From Deltaproteobacteria bacterium RIFOXYA12_FULL_58_15 (GTDB lineage Bacteria; Myxococcota; XYA12-FULL-58-9): a stretch of 32,310 nt of DNA. Below the pieces are notes generated by a model. The model was not told the DNA's origin and did no database searches. It was given only the letters and a program-made list of their open reading frames with translations. Shown here in pieces: positions 1 through 7,891 of the stretch. The first letter of the stretch is position 1, and the number at the start of each line of letters is the position of its first letter. The stretch is taken from the NCBI GenBank assembly GCA_001798605.1, contig MGST01000265.1, positions 1-32,310 of the forward strand, read 5' to 3'. A program made the position numbers and the translations under genes.

Positions 1-96
1 CCGAATCCAGTCAGAGCCGTCACTGAGAACGACGAGCAGCTTGGCCCCGTCAAATCGCTCATGAAATCCATGCCCCATTGTTACACGGGAGGACAT
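1..96 (-). CDS. Partial open frame cut by the window edge, unidentified
   Basis: A reverse-strand frame stays open from an ATG at 96 (alternative ATG at 78) to the left edge. It reads MSSRVTMGHGFHERF, followed by GAKLLVVLSDGSDWIR. The LVVLSDGSDWI stretch resembles the catalytic-core strand of some transposases (a V-x-L-x-D-G-x-x-W-I pattern), which would fit a mobile element flanking the RiPP locus. Too little is visible to assign a family. No Shine-Dalgarno sequence precedes either ATG, so this could be a fragment or non-coding. Confidence 0.25.
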   Translation of the reverse strand, partial: MSSRVTMGHGFHERFDGAKLLVVLSDGSDWIR

Positions 97-131
97 AATC
101 GCTGAGCTACCACAGTGGACAATACTTTTGT

Positions 132-160
132 TTGACTGCTTCAAAACCACCAGTTAAACT
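132..160 (+). promoter_or_regulatory. Candidate sigma70 promoter of the RiPP operon
   Basis: TTGACT at 132-137 is followed, after exactly 17 nt, by TAAACT at 155-160. The pair lies about 50 nt upstream of the first precursor gene and nothing else in the 98-211 interval looks like a promoter. The -10 box matches consensus at four of six positions. This is a consensus reading only. Confidence 0.45.
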
Positions 161-211
161 GCATAGGTTCTATCGATTTTTATTCAGTAATCAAATGCCA
201 AAGGGGACCCA

Positions 212-418
212 ATGAGCACACCGAAGAAACCAAAGAAAGAAAAGATTCGCAAGCTGTCAAAGAAGCAAATGGATAAGATTCGGGGCGGAGTTTTGAAATG
301 CTCGGAGACGAGATGCTTATCGGCTGGCAGCATAAGAACATGCGGCGGTAACTACCCCGGAGCGAGTGTTGATCAGTGCGGTGATTCAACTACTAACACG
401 CTTAGTATGCAGCAGTAA
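212..418 (+). CDS. RiPP (lanthipeptide-like) precursor peptide 1, double-glycine leader
   Basis: This 68-residue peptide has a lysine-rich leader (residues 1-26) ending KLSKKQMDKIRGG. Leu at -12, Met at -7, Ile at -4 and Gly-Gly at -2/-1 form the pattern that C39 peptidase-containing exporters recognise. The 42-residue core holds four Cys (core positions 4, 9, 18, 30), six Ser and five Thr, suitable for Ser/Thr dehydration and thioether formation. The start is supported by AAGGGGA at 201-207. The core begins VLKCSETRCLSA and shares the KC-x-x-T-x-CLSA pattern with the next peptide. Cyclase, kinase and lyase-like genes follow directly. Modification and ring pattern are inferred. A bacteriocin or signalling role is equally open. 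Confidence 0.82.
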   Translation: MSTPKKPKKEKIRKLSKKQMDKIRGGVLKCSETRCLSAGSIRTCGGNYPGASVDQCGDSTTNTLSMQQ

Positions 419-453
419 TCAAGTTTCAAACCTTTTTTACAAAAGGAGTGGAG

Positions 454-648
454 ATGACAGCTAGAAAACAGAATATGAAGAAAACGGTACGCAAACTAAC
501 GAAGAAAGAAATGAACAAAATCCGAGGTGGCCGTGAAAAATGTATCGACACGCAATGCCTAAGTGCCACCTGTAATATGGAGAGAAGCGAAGACTATTGT
601 AGAAGTGGCGCGGGGAGTACAGATAAGACAGTAAGTATCGCTCAGTAG
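454..648 (+). CDS. RiPP (lanthipeptide-like) precursor peptide 2, double-glycine leader
   Basis: The second precursor has 64 residues from the ATG at 454. A GTG at 448 is in frame but lies inside the AAGGAG ribosome-binding site (443-448), so the ATG five bases downstream of that site is preferred. The leader ends RKLTKKEMNKIRGG, nearly identical to precursor 1. The 38-residue core has four Cys (core positions 4, 9, 14, 23) plus several Ser and Thr. It begins REKCIDTQCLSA, conserving Cys4, Thr7, Cys9, Leu10 and Ser11 of the first core, while the rest diverges. It probably forms a paralogous pair, either as two independent products or as a two-component peptide; the sequence cannot decide which. 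Confidence 0.82.
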   Translation: MTARKQNMKKTVRKLTKKEMNKIRGGREKCIDTQCLSATCNMERSEDYCRSGAGSTDKTVSIAQ

Positions 649-662
649 TAAGAATCTATAAA

Positions 663-1748
663 ATGAATGGGAACATTGTTCTCCATGATGATTCTCTTAA
701 ACGTTTGTTGATTAAGCAGTGGTCAAGGTCTGTTGTTTCTTACGGTCTCGCGTACGGTTGGGAAGGAGCGGCGTGGGTAGGTCTTCATTGTGCTCGGAAA
801 AAGTTAGATCTGGTGGGTGAAGACAAGATTCGGAAAGCTATCCATGTTCGGCTTCAACGTGGCTCTTTCCCGAATAAATACGGTCATTCTAGTGCTTTTA
901 TAGGACTACCGGGTCGCGCCATTTTGGTCGCGTTGGCGGCTCGTGAGGATATCGTTTTTCGTAAGTTTTTTGGCAGCTTGTTTCGTGTTTGGGAGCAATC
1001 TAACAAAGAGACCCCTTACGGAGATCTAATGCTTGGTGCCGCGGGGGCTCTCTTGGCCTGCGCTGAAATTGAAACGCTTTTACCGGGAGTCGTCCCGCAG
1101 CGACTAGTAAAAAGTCTGCAAATGCGGACGCTCCAGGCAACCCGTTCCGAATTAGGGAAGCTATCGAGAGGCGAAAATATCTACTTGGGGTTGGCCCATG
1201 GATTGGCCGGTTACCTATTAGCGCTCGAGGCGGCGCAAACCGTTTTTGGAAAAACTCTGACCTCCTCTTTTAGAGCTAAACTTATTGAAGAAATTGGGGT
1301 AATGCGGTTAGAGTGTCCTGGTGGTGCGGCATTGTGGACCGTATGGTCAAATAGCGACGCCCCCTCCTTTCAAGGGTGGTGTCATGGATCGCCAGGAATA
1401 GGTTTGGCCCTTCTTGCAGGTTTTTCAATGACTGGGCGGCAAGAGTATTGGCAGCTTGCCCATATGGCGCTCAAGGGAGCCTCTATTTATTCGAGTGGTT
1501 CGCGTACGTTCTGCTGTGGTGCGATTGGTAAGACCCAAATTTTCATTGAAGCGTACCGTATTACTAAGGACAAAAGATGGCTTAAAGACGCCACCACAAC
1601 GGTAACGGGAGACAAATATGGCCGTTGGCATAACCCACGAAGGCGGGGCTTCCACGATGGCCGACTGGGTGAATTTTACCTGAAAGAGCGCTTTTCAAAT
1701 CATACTCTTCCGCTGTTGGGCCTCGGGCCACTTTCCGTACCGTCATGA
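663..1748 (+). CDS. Stand-alone LanC-like lanthionine cyclase with CCG zinc site
   Basis: This 361-residue protein has the LanC alpha-toroid signatures. GLAHG (176-180) supplies the active-site His179, WCHGSPG (239-245) supplies zinc ligand Cys240, and FCCGAIG (283-289) supplies Cys284 and Cys285. LanC of class I has Cys-His at the last pair; the Cys-Cys-Gly version, giving three Cys ligands, is known from the cyclase domains of some LanM enzymes such as ProcM. Internal GL-P-G and GAAG repeats fit the toroid fold. The expected role is adding Cys thiols to dehydrated Ser/Thr in the two upstream peptides. The ribosome-binding site is weak, so coupling to precursor translation is possible. The stop overlaps the next start (ATGA). 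No LanB or LanM dehydratase is visible; the next two genes probably replace it. Confidence 0.85.
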   Translation: MNGNIVLHDDSLKRLLIKQWSRSVVSYGLAYGWEGAAWVGLHCARKKLDLVGEDKIRKAIHVRLQRGSFPNKYGHSSAFIGLPGRAILVALAAREDIVFRKFFGSLFRVWEQSNKETPYGDLMLGAAGALLACAEIETLLPGVVPQRLVKSLQMRTLQATRSELGKLSRGENIYLGLAHGLAGYLLALEAAQTVFGKTLTSSFRAKLIEEIGVMRLECPGGAALWTVWSNSDAPSFQGWCHGSPGIGLALLAGFSMTGRQEYWQLAHMALKGASIYSSGSRTFCCGAIGKTQIFIEAYRITKDKRWLKDATTTVTGDKYGRWHNPRRRGFHDGRLGEFYLKERFSNHTLPLLGLGPLSVPS

Positions 1749-2590
1749 AACCTCGCCGCCTTCACACCACACTTATTGAAGATAAGGCGCTCTGGCGGCT
1801 CGATGATGGTCAATTGGCTTTCGTAAAGATTGCTGCCTCGAATTCGAGGAATTATGTCAACGATCTGCGCAATAAGTACAATGTTGAAAAGACGTGTCTA
1901 GAAGTGCTTAAGGGACTCGCCGTGCCAAAGATTTTAGATTTTGATCCAACTCAAACCCCGCAATTTAAGGAACAGAAGAATATATTTTGTTTAGCCCAGA
2001 GTTTTGCTGGCAAGCACGCGGCCCACGGTCTCAATCTTACCATAGACGAACTCGTCGGAGTCTGGATTTTTTTAGTTGAACAAATGGCGGCCTTCAGACG
2101 TCATCAGATTCTCTATACTGACTTAAAATGTCACAACATTATGGGTCGAACAAATCCTCTACAAGTAACTATCGTAGATTTTGATTATGGCTCCCCGCTT
2201 ATTTCGGGACAAAAGCATCTTGAACGTTATGGATACACACCAGGCAACCAGGCGCCGGAAATAGAGCGAGGCGAAAAACCGACAGAGCAGACCTTAGTAT
2301 TTGAAAGTGGGCTTCTTCTTTTCCATTTCTTAACCGACCAAAAACAAGAGATGCTCAAGCATCCGAAGTACGGTTTGTCTCATGCGGTTAGCATTATGAA
2401 ACGGCTGCGTGTAGACGATTTAATCCCTTTACTCGTCTCCTGTTTGGAGGAACAACCCCACAAACGCCCGCTTCATTACGAGGAAATTCTCGAAGTAATC
2501 AAAGCCACAAAACTGCCTCCTCAAATAAGAAAAACGTGGGAACAACTAAAATCTCCCTATATAGATCGTTTAGCCGAGGTTTCACTGTGA
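1745..2590 (+). CDS. Stand-alone Ser/Thr-kinase-like protein (probable lanthipeptide kinase)
   Basis: The 281 residues form a compact protein-kinase fold. FVKIA carries the candidate ATP-binding Lys28. The catalytic loop is YTDLKCHN (124-131) with Asp126, Lys128 and Asn131. DFD (145-147) replaces DFG but keeps the metal-binding Asp. An activation segment ends TPGNQAPEI, the usual APE motif. All key residues are present, so it should be active. In class III and IV lanthipeptide synthetases a kinase domain phosphorylates core Ser/Thr before elimination; in class V the kinase is a separate protein. Its position between cyclase and lyase-like genes, with four-base overlaps at both ends, implies the same job here. 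A regulatory kinase unrelated to modification is less likely. Confidence 0.75.
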   Translation: MKPRRLHTTLIEDKALWRLDDGQLAFVKIAASNSRNYVNDLRNKYNVEKTCLEVLKGLAVPKILDFDPTQTPQFKEQKNIFCLAQSFAGKHAAHGLNLTIDELVGVWIFLVEQMAAFRRHQILYTDLKCHNIMGRTNPLQVTIVDFDYGSPLISGQKHLERYGYTPGNQAPEIERGEKPTEQTLVFESGLLLFHFLTDQKQEMLKHPKYGLSHAVSIMKRLRVDDLIPLLVSCLEEQPHKRPLHYEEILEVIKATKLPPQIRKTWEQLKSPYIDRLAEVSL

Positions 2591-3312
2591 AGCGCAAACT
2601 TGAACCTTATATGCTACCCGTTCTCCCTGAATTTAAATCCGATGTTTTCAAAAAATGCACAGAGAAATATCAATATGGCGTAGAAGCCGCGCTATTTAAG
2701 GCAAAAGGTTTCGAGAAAGGTCTGCACGATTGTTGGGTTTCGTATAGTCCTGAAATCAAAAACAAACGGCGAAGAAAACGCACAGCCACTTGGGTGCCGA
2801 AGTTATACGTTTGCGTTGCGGCTGCTTTCTATTGGCCCACGATACGCCGTCTTATAAATGAATCTAAAAAATTGGAGGTGTTCTGGAAATTCTACATGGC
2901 GCCTTCGGGCTACGAACGTCCGGACAAAATTGTTTTCTACTTTGGATCAGAGGAAGCTTTGAAGCATTTTGTTTCAAAGCTCCGTCCTCATTTACCTCGT
3001 AGAGGGTTTCATGATTTACGCCATAGCGCGTCCACCGTAGCAATGGGAATTGAGGGGAAAAATCAGCGGGGCGTTTTTGTGGGCATTGACCCCCCCGTCA
3101 AGGAAAGCTGGAGAATATACCGTTCTCTTTGCTCTGCATGGGCCGATCTAAATTACGAATATATCAAACAACTACGTGGCGGAAGAAAACGCTGGTTCGA
3201 GCGAATGAATTTGTCCCTTACGCATGAGGGCCCACATACCTTGACTCCCCCACTCAAAAACACGCGCTATATCAGACACTATTGGGACATGATCAACACG
3301 TTTTCAGAATAA
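2587..3312 (+). CDS. Probable phospho-Ser/Thr lyase (HopA1/OspF-like), third modification enzyme
   Basis: I chose the GTG at 2587 (241 residues): it overlaps the kinase stop as GTGA and has a GAGG ribosome-binding site about 8 nt upstream, whereas a longer frame would begin inside the kinase. Similarity is weak. A strand PKLYVCV (71-77) followed by FWKFYMAP (99-106) and RPDKIVFYFGSEEAL (111-125) resembles the strand order of HopA1-family proteins (class V lanthipeptide lyases) and of OspF/SpvC-like lyase domains of class III/IV synthetases. Lys72 and Lys101 could correspond to conserved lysines of the OspF KFH and K strands, but the usual His is Tyr74. The call rests mainly on operon position: cyclase and kinase are present and elimination is the missing step. 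An unrelated accessory protein is possible. Confidence 0.55.
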   Translation: MKRKLEPYMLPVLPEFKSDVFKKCTEKYQYGVEAALFKAKGFEKGLHDCWVSYSPEIKNKRRRKRTATWVPKLYVCVAAAFYWPTIRRLINESKKLEVFWKFYMAPSGYERPDKIVFYFGSEEALKHFVSKLRPHLPRRGFHDLRHSASTVAMGIEGKNQRGVFVGIDPPVKESWRIYRSLCSAWADLNYEYIKQLRGGRKRWFERMNLSLTHEGPHTLTPPLKNTRYIRHYWDMINTFSE

Positions 3313-3441
3313 TCTGTTACCGGCACGTAGGTGGGACAAAGGCCGGATGGTTTATGGAAGTATCCATTTTCGATAACAATCGTCGACTCTCCGCCTAGCT
3401 ACTCTTCTCCAGCCTTGAAAGAACATCCCGACGCTGGTGGG

Positions 3442-4001
3442 ATGAGGACGACAAGGAAGCGCGCTCGCAAGAGGTGTAATGAGTGTCGTCGATGGTTCGT
3501 ACCATCCAGGACCGCGACACGCTCCCAAAGAACATGCTCGCGATGGTGTCGAGAGAAACGGCAACGAAAGCTGTCCAAGCGGCGACGCCAGCGTGACCTC
3601 GAGGGATATCGGGCTGACGAACGTCAACGCCAGTCCGATTTCCGGAAACATCGATGCGAACAGGCTGATGAGGCGACCAAAGATCCTCAGGTGTCACGAC
3701 ACCACCTTGTCTTTGCAGACTGCTGATTTAAGGGACGAAATCGTCGAAAGTTGGGACAGGCAGATCGAGCTGTCACGCGCCAGGTTCGAGCGGCGCATCG
3801 GCCACCTGCTTGGCCGAGCGGGTCGTAAGCTGGGACAAACTGGGACAGATATTGTCGACTGTCACGCATGTGGACGCGAACTCCGCCCCCGCAATCCACC
3901 CCGCAACCGACATGCCGAGTACAGCCGACGTTCAGCACAAGCCGATTCCGGCGGACATCCGCGAAGCCCTCGGCGGTATCTTTGGCCGTGACGAGTTCTG
4001 A
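3442..4001 (+). pseudogene. Decayed Arg-rich zinc-finger-type ORF, probably mobile-element linked
   Basis: From an ATG at 3442 a very basic frame has a CxxC pair (RCNECRRWF) and a second Cys pair (RTCSRWC), then an Arg/Lys/Gln-rich helix containing GYRADERQRQ. Small proteins with this layout occur beside transposases and integrases in proteobacteria. The frame stops at 3726, but protein-like sequence continues in another frame (LRDEIVESWDRQIELS, GHLLGRAG, to about 3860) and then a third (IPADIREALGGIFGRDEF, ending 4001). This suggests a gene broken by at least two frameshifts. It lies between the convergent modification and export operons. The segment 3313-3441 contains no gene I can support. 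The family link is from memory and uncertain. Confidence 0.4.
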
Positions 4002-4092
4002 GTTCCGTGCCCCACACGCTCTCTCGAGCCCCGCAACCCGAACTACGAACAAGCTCTTGGGCGGCACAATCTCTGTCACATCCGATAGTCAT

Positions 4093-7000
4093 TTACATAT
4101 TGAGCTGAGCACCAAAAAGGGAAGCGTAGGGTCCTTGACGAGCAAGCAGCTCCTTGTGTGTGCCTTGTTCCACAAGCCGACCGTCTTCGAGAAATAGAAT
4201 CCGATGCGCACGGAGCACCGTTGACAGCCGATGCGCAATGATGATGGACGTTCGGTCGCGACAAAATGATCGCATGGCTTCCACCACGCCTCGTTCGGTC
4301 TCTGCATCAAGGGAACTTGTCGCCTCATCCAGAACGAGGATCGAAGGTTTTCGGTAAAGCGCGCGGGCAATGCTCATTCTCTGTTTTTGCCCTCCTGAAA
4401 GCCCACCACCGCCCTCGTTGAGTTCCGTCAGGTATCCGATTTTTTGGCGTCTGATAAATTCGTGCGCGTTGGCGACCTTTGCTGCGGCTACTGCAAGATC
4501 CATGTTGGCTGAGTCGTCACCGTAGGTGATGTTTTCGAGTATTGTTCCACAAAAGAGATGGCTGTCTTGCATAACCATGCCGACAGATCCCCGAAGCTCA
4601 GCGAGCGGTATTTCGGCCGTGTCGCGCCCATCGATCACTATTCTTCCTCTCTCCGGTTGGTACAAGCGATTGATCATTTGCACGAGGGTTGATTTTCCAC
4701 AGCCACTACGCCCAACAATGGCGACGGTTTCGCCAGCACGGATAGAGAACGTGAGACCTTTGAGTACCCACTGAGAGAGATCTCCGCCGTATCGAAACCA
4801 CACGTCCTGAAAATCGATATTGCCGCGCAGGGGCCTCTTCTCATTGGATAAAAGGTGGGCACCGACTTCAGGTGCAATGGTGATCACATCGTCAATGCGA
4901 TCGACTGCAACAGAAGTCTGTTGCAGAAGCGCCCATCGTTGAGCGAGCGCACTCACGGGAGCCATCGCCATTGCGGCCAGTTGGCCCGCGGCAACCACCT
5001 GACCCACAGAGAGTTCTCCACTCATGGCGAGACGCGCAGAGACATACAGGATAACGACAAGACCTATCTCTTCAACGCCGCCCCCAATCGAATCGAGCAC
5101 TGCCCTTAGATTTTCCAGGGAAAATCGTGTCTTGAGAAGCTTTCGCATCGCCGCTTCCCACCGCCAACGCGCGGGAATTTCCGCTCCCATCGACTTGATG
5201 GTTTCAAGCGCTCGGAATTGTTCGACCACAAGGCCATGTGTTTTCGCCGTATGTTCAAAGTATTCGTTGTAGCCCCGCCGCAGTGACTTTGAAAGAAGGA
5301 TGCTCGTCGCAACCAAAATGGGCATCATCGCGACAAGCAGAAATCCAAGCTGCACATGGTAGGCAAACAACACCGCTCCATAGATAAACAGTGAAAGCAA
5401 ATCGATGGCGGTTGATAAGGTTTCTCCCGTCAAAAACTCACGCACTTTTCTTGTTTCGCCAAAACGCGTGAGAATATCGCCGACCCGCCGAACGGCAAAA
5501 AAGGCGAGGGGGAGTTTCATCACGTGTTTGTACAAAAGCGCAGAGAAGGCTGTATCAAGACGATTCGTCAAAAAACCGGTTAGATATTGCCGAACCGCGG
5601 TCGTCAGAATTTGAGAGATCGACACGGCCACGGTGGCCAGCACCATCACGCCGAGCAGAGAAATATCCTTCTCGACCAAAACCTTATCAAAGACGGCTTG
5701 AGACAAAAGTGGCGTAACGAGACCGAATCCAAAAAGAAGGAGTGATGCAAGTAGAAGCTCTCCCGTGTGGATCCAATTTCCACGCATGATCTCAAGATAC
5801 TTGTGATAGCGCGCTTTAGTTTCGGGGTAGCCGTACAATGCGGGAGTGGGTCTGAACAGAAGAGCCGTACCGCTCCACTGCCGCTCAAATTCCTCCCGGC
5901 TGAGTGTTCTCGAACCGGCCCCAGGATCTACAATTCGCACCTGCTTTTCGTCAGCGCTGGCCAAGACAACAAAATGGTATTCCGTGAGCAAAATGGCAGG
6001 CCAATGAATTTCGGATAGTGCGTCGTATTCAAGTTGTGCGCCCATCGCCTGAATGCCTGTTGTCCGGGCCGCCTGAACGATGGACCACATCGAAGCGCCT
6101 TCGCGCGTCACATGAATGAGGGAGCGGTAGGTAGCGAGGCCGATGTTCCGACCGTAGGTCTTGGCTACCATTGCCATACAGGCCGCTGCACAGTCCATCT
6201 CGTCGTGTTGCTGGACAAAGGGAATCCGTCCCCGATGGCTGTCAGGCTTGGTCTCTGACTTGAGGAAGAGTTCAACAGGAAGGTCCTCATCCTCCTCTGC
6301 GGGCTGTTCGGGTCCGCTCGCCTCAAGGGGAGCCGTGGGAGACGATAACAAACCAAAGGCTGTCAATAGCTGTACTAAGCCACTTGAGCCTTCAGCGACC
6401 TGAACCAAGGCTTTTCTCTCGATTTCCAAAACCACGGAATTGAAAGTTGCCTGGTAGGACGCCATACAGGGTGTTCCCCCAAGAGCCTCCGCAGCACAGA
6501 CAAGATCTCCAGGACCCGCGTGTCCAATTTCAACAGGCTTTCCGTCAAGGTGCTTGACGATCCGAAAATCTCCCTGCTCAACAAGAAATAGGCCCTTGGA
6601 ACATTCCCCTTCTTGACAAAGCATCTCGTCCACCGAAAGTCGCCGCTCACAAAGCAAGAGCACGAGCTCTTTTGTTGCTGCTACTTCGATGCCATATTGG
6701 AGGGCCAAGTTTCGCAATCGTTTGGCGCTGCTATAGCGGTTCATGCGCAGCAGAAAACTCTTCAGCGAGGGGTTCTCTGTTAATATTTGTCGAAGAGCGT
6801 CTCCCGACAATCGCAAAACGGTGACTTTGTCCCGAGCTGTGGCGTCTTGTAGGTATTTTTCCCGGTTGATGACCGCAGACAATTCGACGGATTGGAAGGC
6901 AGAAACAACCGAGCCTTTGCCGTCGCCACTGAGTCCTCCTGAAAGCTCAAGTTCTCCATCCACAACAAGGTTGAAGTGATCGGCAAGCTCGCCTGCCTTC

Positions 7001-7869
7001 ACAAGATGTTGATTCGGCTCAAGCGTCACGTTGCGCGCATCGCGCAAGAGTTCCTGTTGTTGCGCAACAGAGAAAAATGAAAGCAAAGAGCCTGACACAA
7101 GCTCTTCCGGCAAACTCGCCAAGGCAAGAACCCTCACGGTATTGGGTTCAAATGCCGATGTGTCGACAGCAGGAACATTCAAGGTTTGTCGCGGAAGCGA
7201 TTTGTGAAATTCTAGTCGGCTGTCACCAAGGACAACAAAGCTAGCCCACGGTACACGTGTGGGTTTTCTAATCAGGCTGCCTTCGTGATAGGTACCGTTG
7301 CTACTTTTCAAATCGTGAACGACAATACCGTCGAGGCCCACCTCAAGTTTTGCATGCTCGCGAGAAACCGCCGTGCTTTCAACAAGGATCTCGCATTTGG
7401 GGATGCGCCCGACAAAATAGGTCCCTTGTTCGAGGGGCAACTCGATCCGCTCTCTGCCTGGAACTCTAAGACGTGCAAATCCAAGCGCTCCCTTTGTTGT
7501 TTGTGCTTGTTCCGCGTCCTCTTCTTTTTCAAACGTATGCACCACAAATTCAGCCGAACCTATGCCAAGTGTTGCCTTGTTTTCGAGTTTTTGAAGGCCT
7601 TTCAGCCGCAGACCGTTAACGAAGGTTCCGTTAAGACTCCCAAGGTCCTGAACCAATACCTCCCGCTCATTCACCACAAATCGCGTATGTTGGCGTGAGA
7701 TGCCTTCGTTTTCGATCACAAGATCTGCGAGTGCGTTTCTTCCACAGGTCCACTCACCATAGCCGAGCAAAAAGCGGGGCATAGAGAGATCTAGGAGATG
7801 GCGCAGCTCTGCACGCCACGGTTGGTGCCCCAATGTCACGACCCCGATTTCTTGTTTCACAGGATCCAT
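4093..7869 (-). CDS. C39 peptidase-ABC exporter with FHA-FHA-cNMP-cNMP N-terminal domains
   Basis: This is a peptidase-containing ABC transporter of about 1258 residues. The ATG at 7869 has GAAGGG at a good distance; an ATG two codons upstream abuts it. Numbering below counts from that upstream ATG. FHA 1 has CGRN, SRQH and SLNGTFVNG (44-88). FHA 2 has VGR, SREH and SSNGTYHEG (155-199). Two cyclic-nucleotide-binding-like barrels follow (about 270-375 and 400-490). The C39 peptidase has Gln556, Cys562, His634 and Asp650, so it should be active. Then come transmembrane helices (about 700-970) and a nucleotide-binding domain with GRSGCGKS (1055-1062), LSGGQ (1159) and ILVLDE (1179). NHLM-type RiPP exporters have cNMP-like domains, but I know none with FHA domains. 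It should cleave the upstream double-glycine leaders and export the cores. Confidence 0.9.
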   Translation of the reverse strand: MDPVKQEIGVVTLGHQPWRAELRHLLDLSMPRFLLGYGEWTCGRNALADLVIENEGISRQHTRFVVNEREVLVQDLGSLNGTFVNGLRLKGLQKLENKATLGIGSAEFVVHTFEKEEDAEQAQTTKGALGFARLRVPGRERIELPLEQGTYFVGRIPKCEILVESTAVSREHAKLEVGLDGIVVHDLKSSNGTYHEGSLIRKPTRVPWASFVVLGDSRLEFHKSLPRQTLNVPAVDTSAFEPNTVRVLALASLPEELVSGSLLSFFSVAQQQELLRDARNVTLEPNQHLVKAGELADHFNLVVDGELELSGGLSGDGKGSVVSAFQSVELSAVINREKYLQDATARDKVTVLRLSGDALRQILTENPSLKSFLLRMNRYSSAKRLRNLALQYGIEVAATKELVLLLCERRLSVDEMLCQEGECSKGLFLVEQGDFRIVKHLDGKPVEIGHAGPGDLVCAAEALGGTPCMASYQATFNSVVLEIERKALVQVAEGSSGLVQLLTAFGLLSSPTAPLEASGPEQPAEEDEDLPVELFLKSETKPDSHRGRIPFVQQHDEMDCAAACMAMVAKTYGRNIGLATYRSLIHVTREGASMWSIVQAARTTGIQAMGAQLEYDALSEIHWPAILLTEYHFVVLASADEKQVRIVDPGAGSRTLSREEFERQWSGTALLFRPTPALYGYPETKARYHKYLEIMRGNWIHTGELLLASLLLFGFGLVTPLLSQAVFDKVLVEKDISLLGVMVLATVAVSISQILTTAVRQYLTGFLTNRLDTAFSALLYKHVMKLPLAFFAVRRVGDILTRFGETRKVREFLTGETLSTAIDLLSLFIYGAVLFAYHVQLGFLLVAMMPILVATSILLSKSLRRGYNEYFEHTAKTHGLVVEQFRALETIKSMGAEIPARWRWEAAMRKLLKTRFSLENLRAVLDSIGGGVEEIGLVVILYVSARLAMSGELSVGQVVAAGQLAAMAMAPVSALAQRWALLQQTSVAVDRIDDVITIAPEVGAHLLSNEKRPLRGNIDFQDVWFRYGGDLSQWVLKGLTFSIRAGETVAIVGRSGCGKSTLVQMINRLYQPERGRIVIDGRDTAEIPLAELRGSVGMVMQDSHLFCGTILENITYGDDSANMDLAVAAAKVANAHEFIRRQKIGYLTELNEGGGGLSGGQKQRMSIARALYRKPSILVLDEATSSLDAETERGVVEAMRSFCRDRTSIIIAHRLSTVLRAHRILFLEDGRLVEQGTHKELLARQGPYASLFGAQLNM

Positions 7870-7891
7870 CAACATCCCTTCATCTTCATCT

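Noticed and set aside
180-389. Reverse 69-codon frame over precursor 1
   Set aside because: The forward peptide has a ribosome-binding site, GG leader and paralogue. The reverse frame has none of these.
212-3312. Straight assignment as class III, IV or V lanthipeptide
   Set aside because: Class III/IV enzymes are fused, and known class V systems lack this LanC. The evidence supports the function but not one of these labels.
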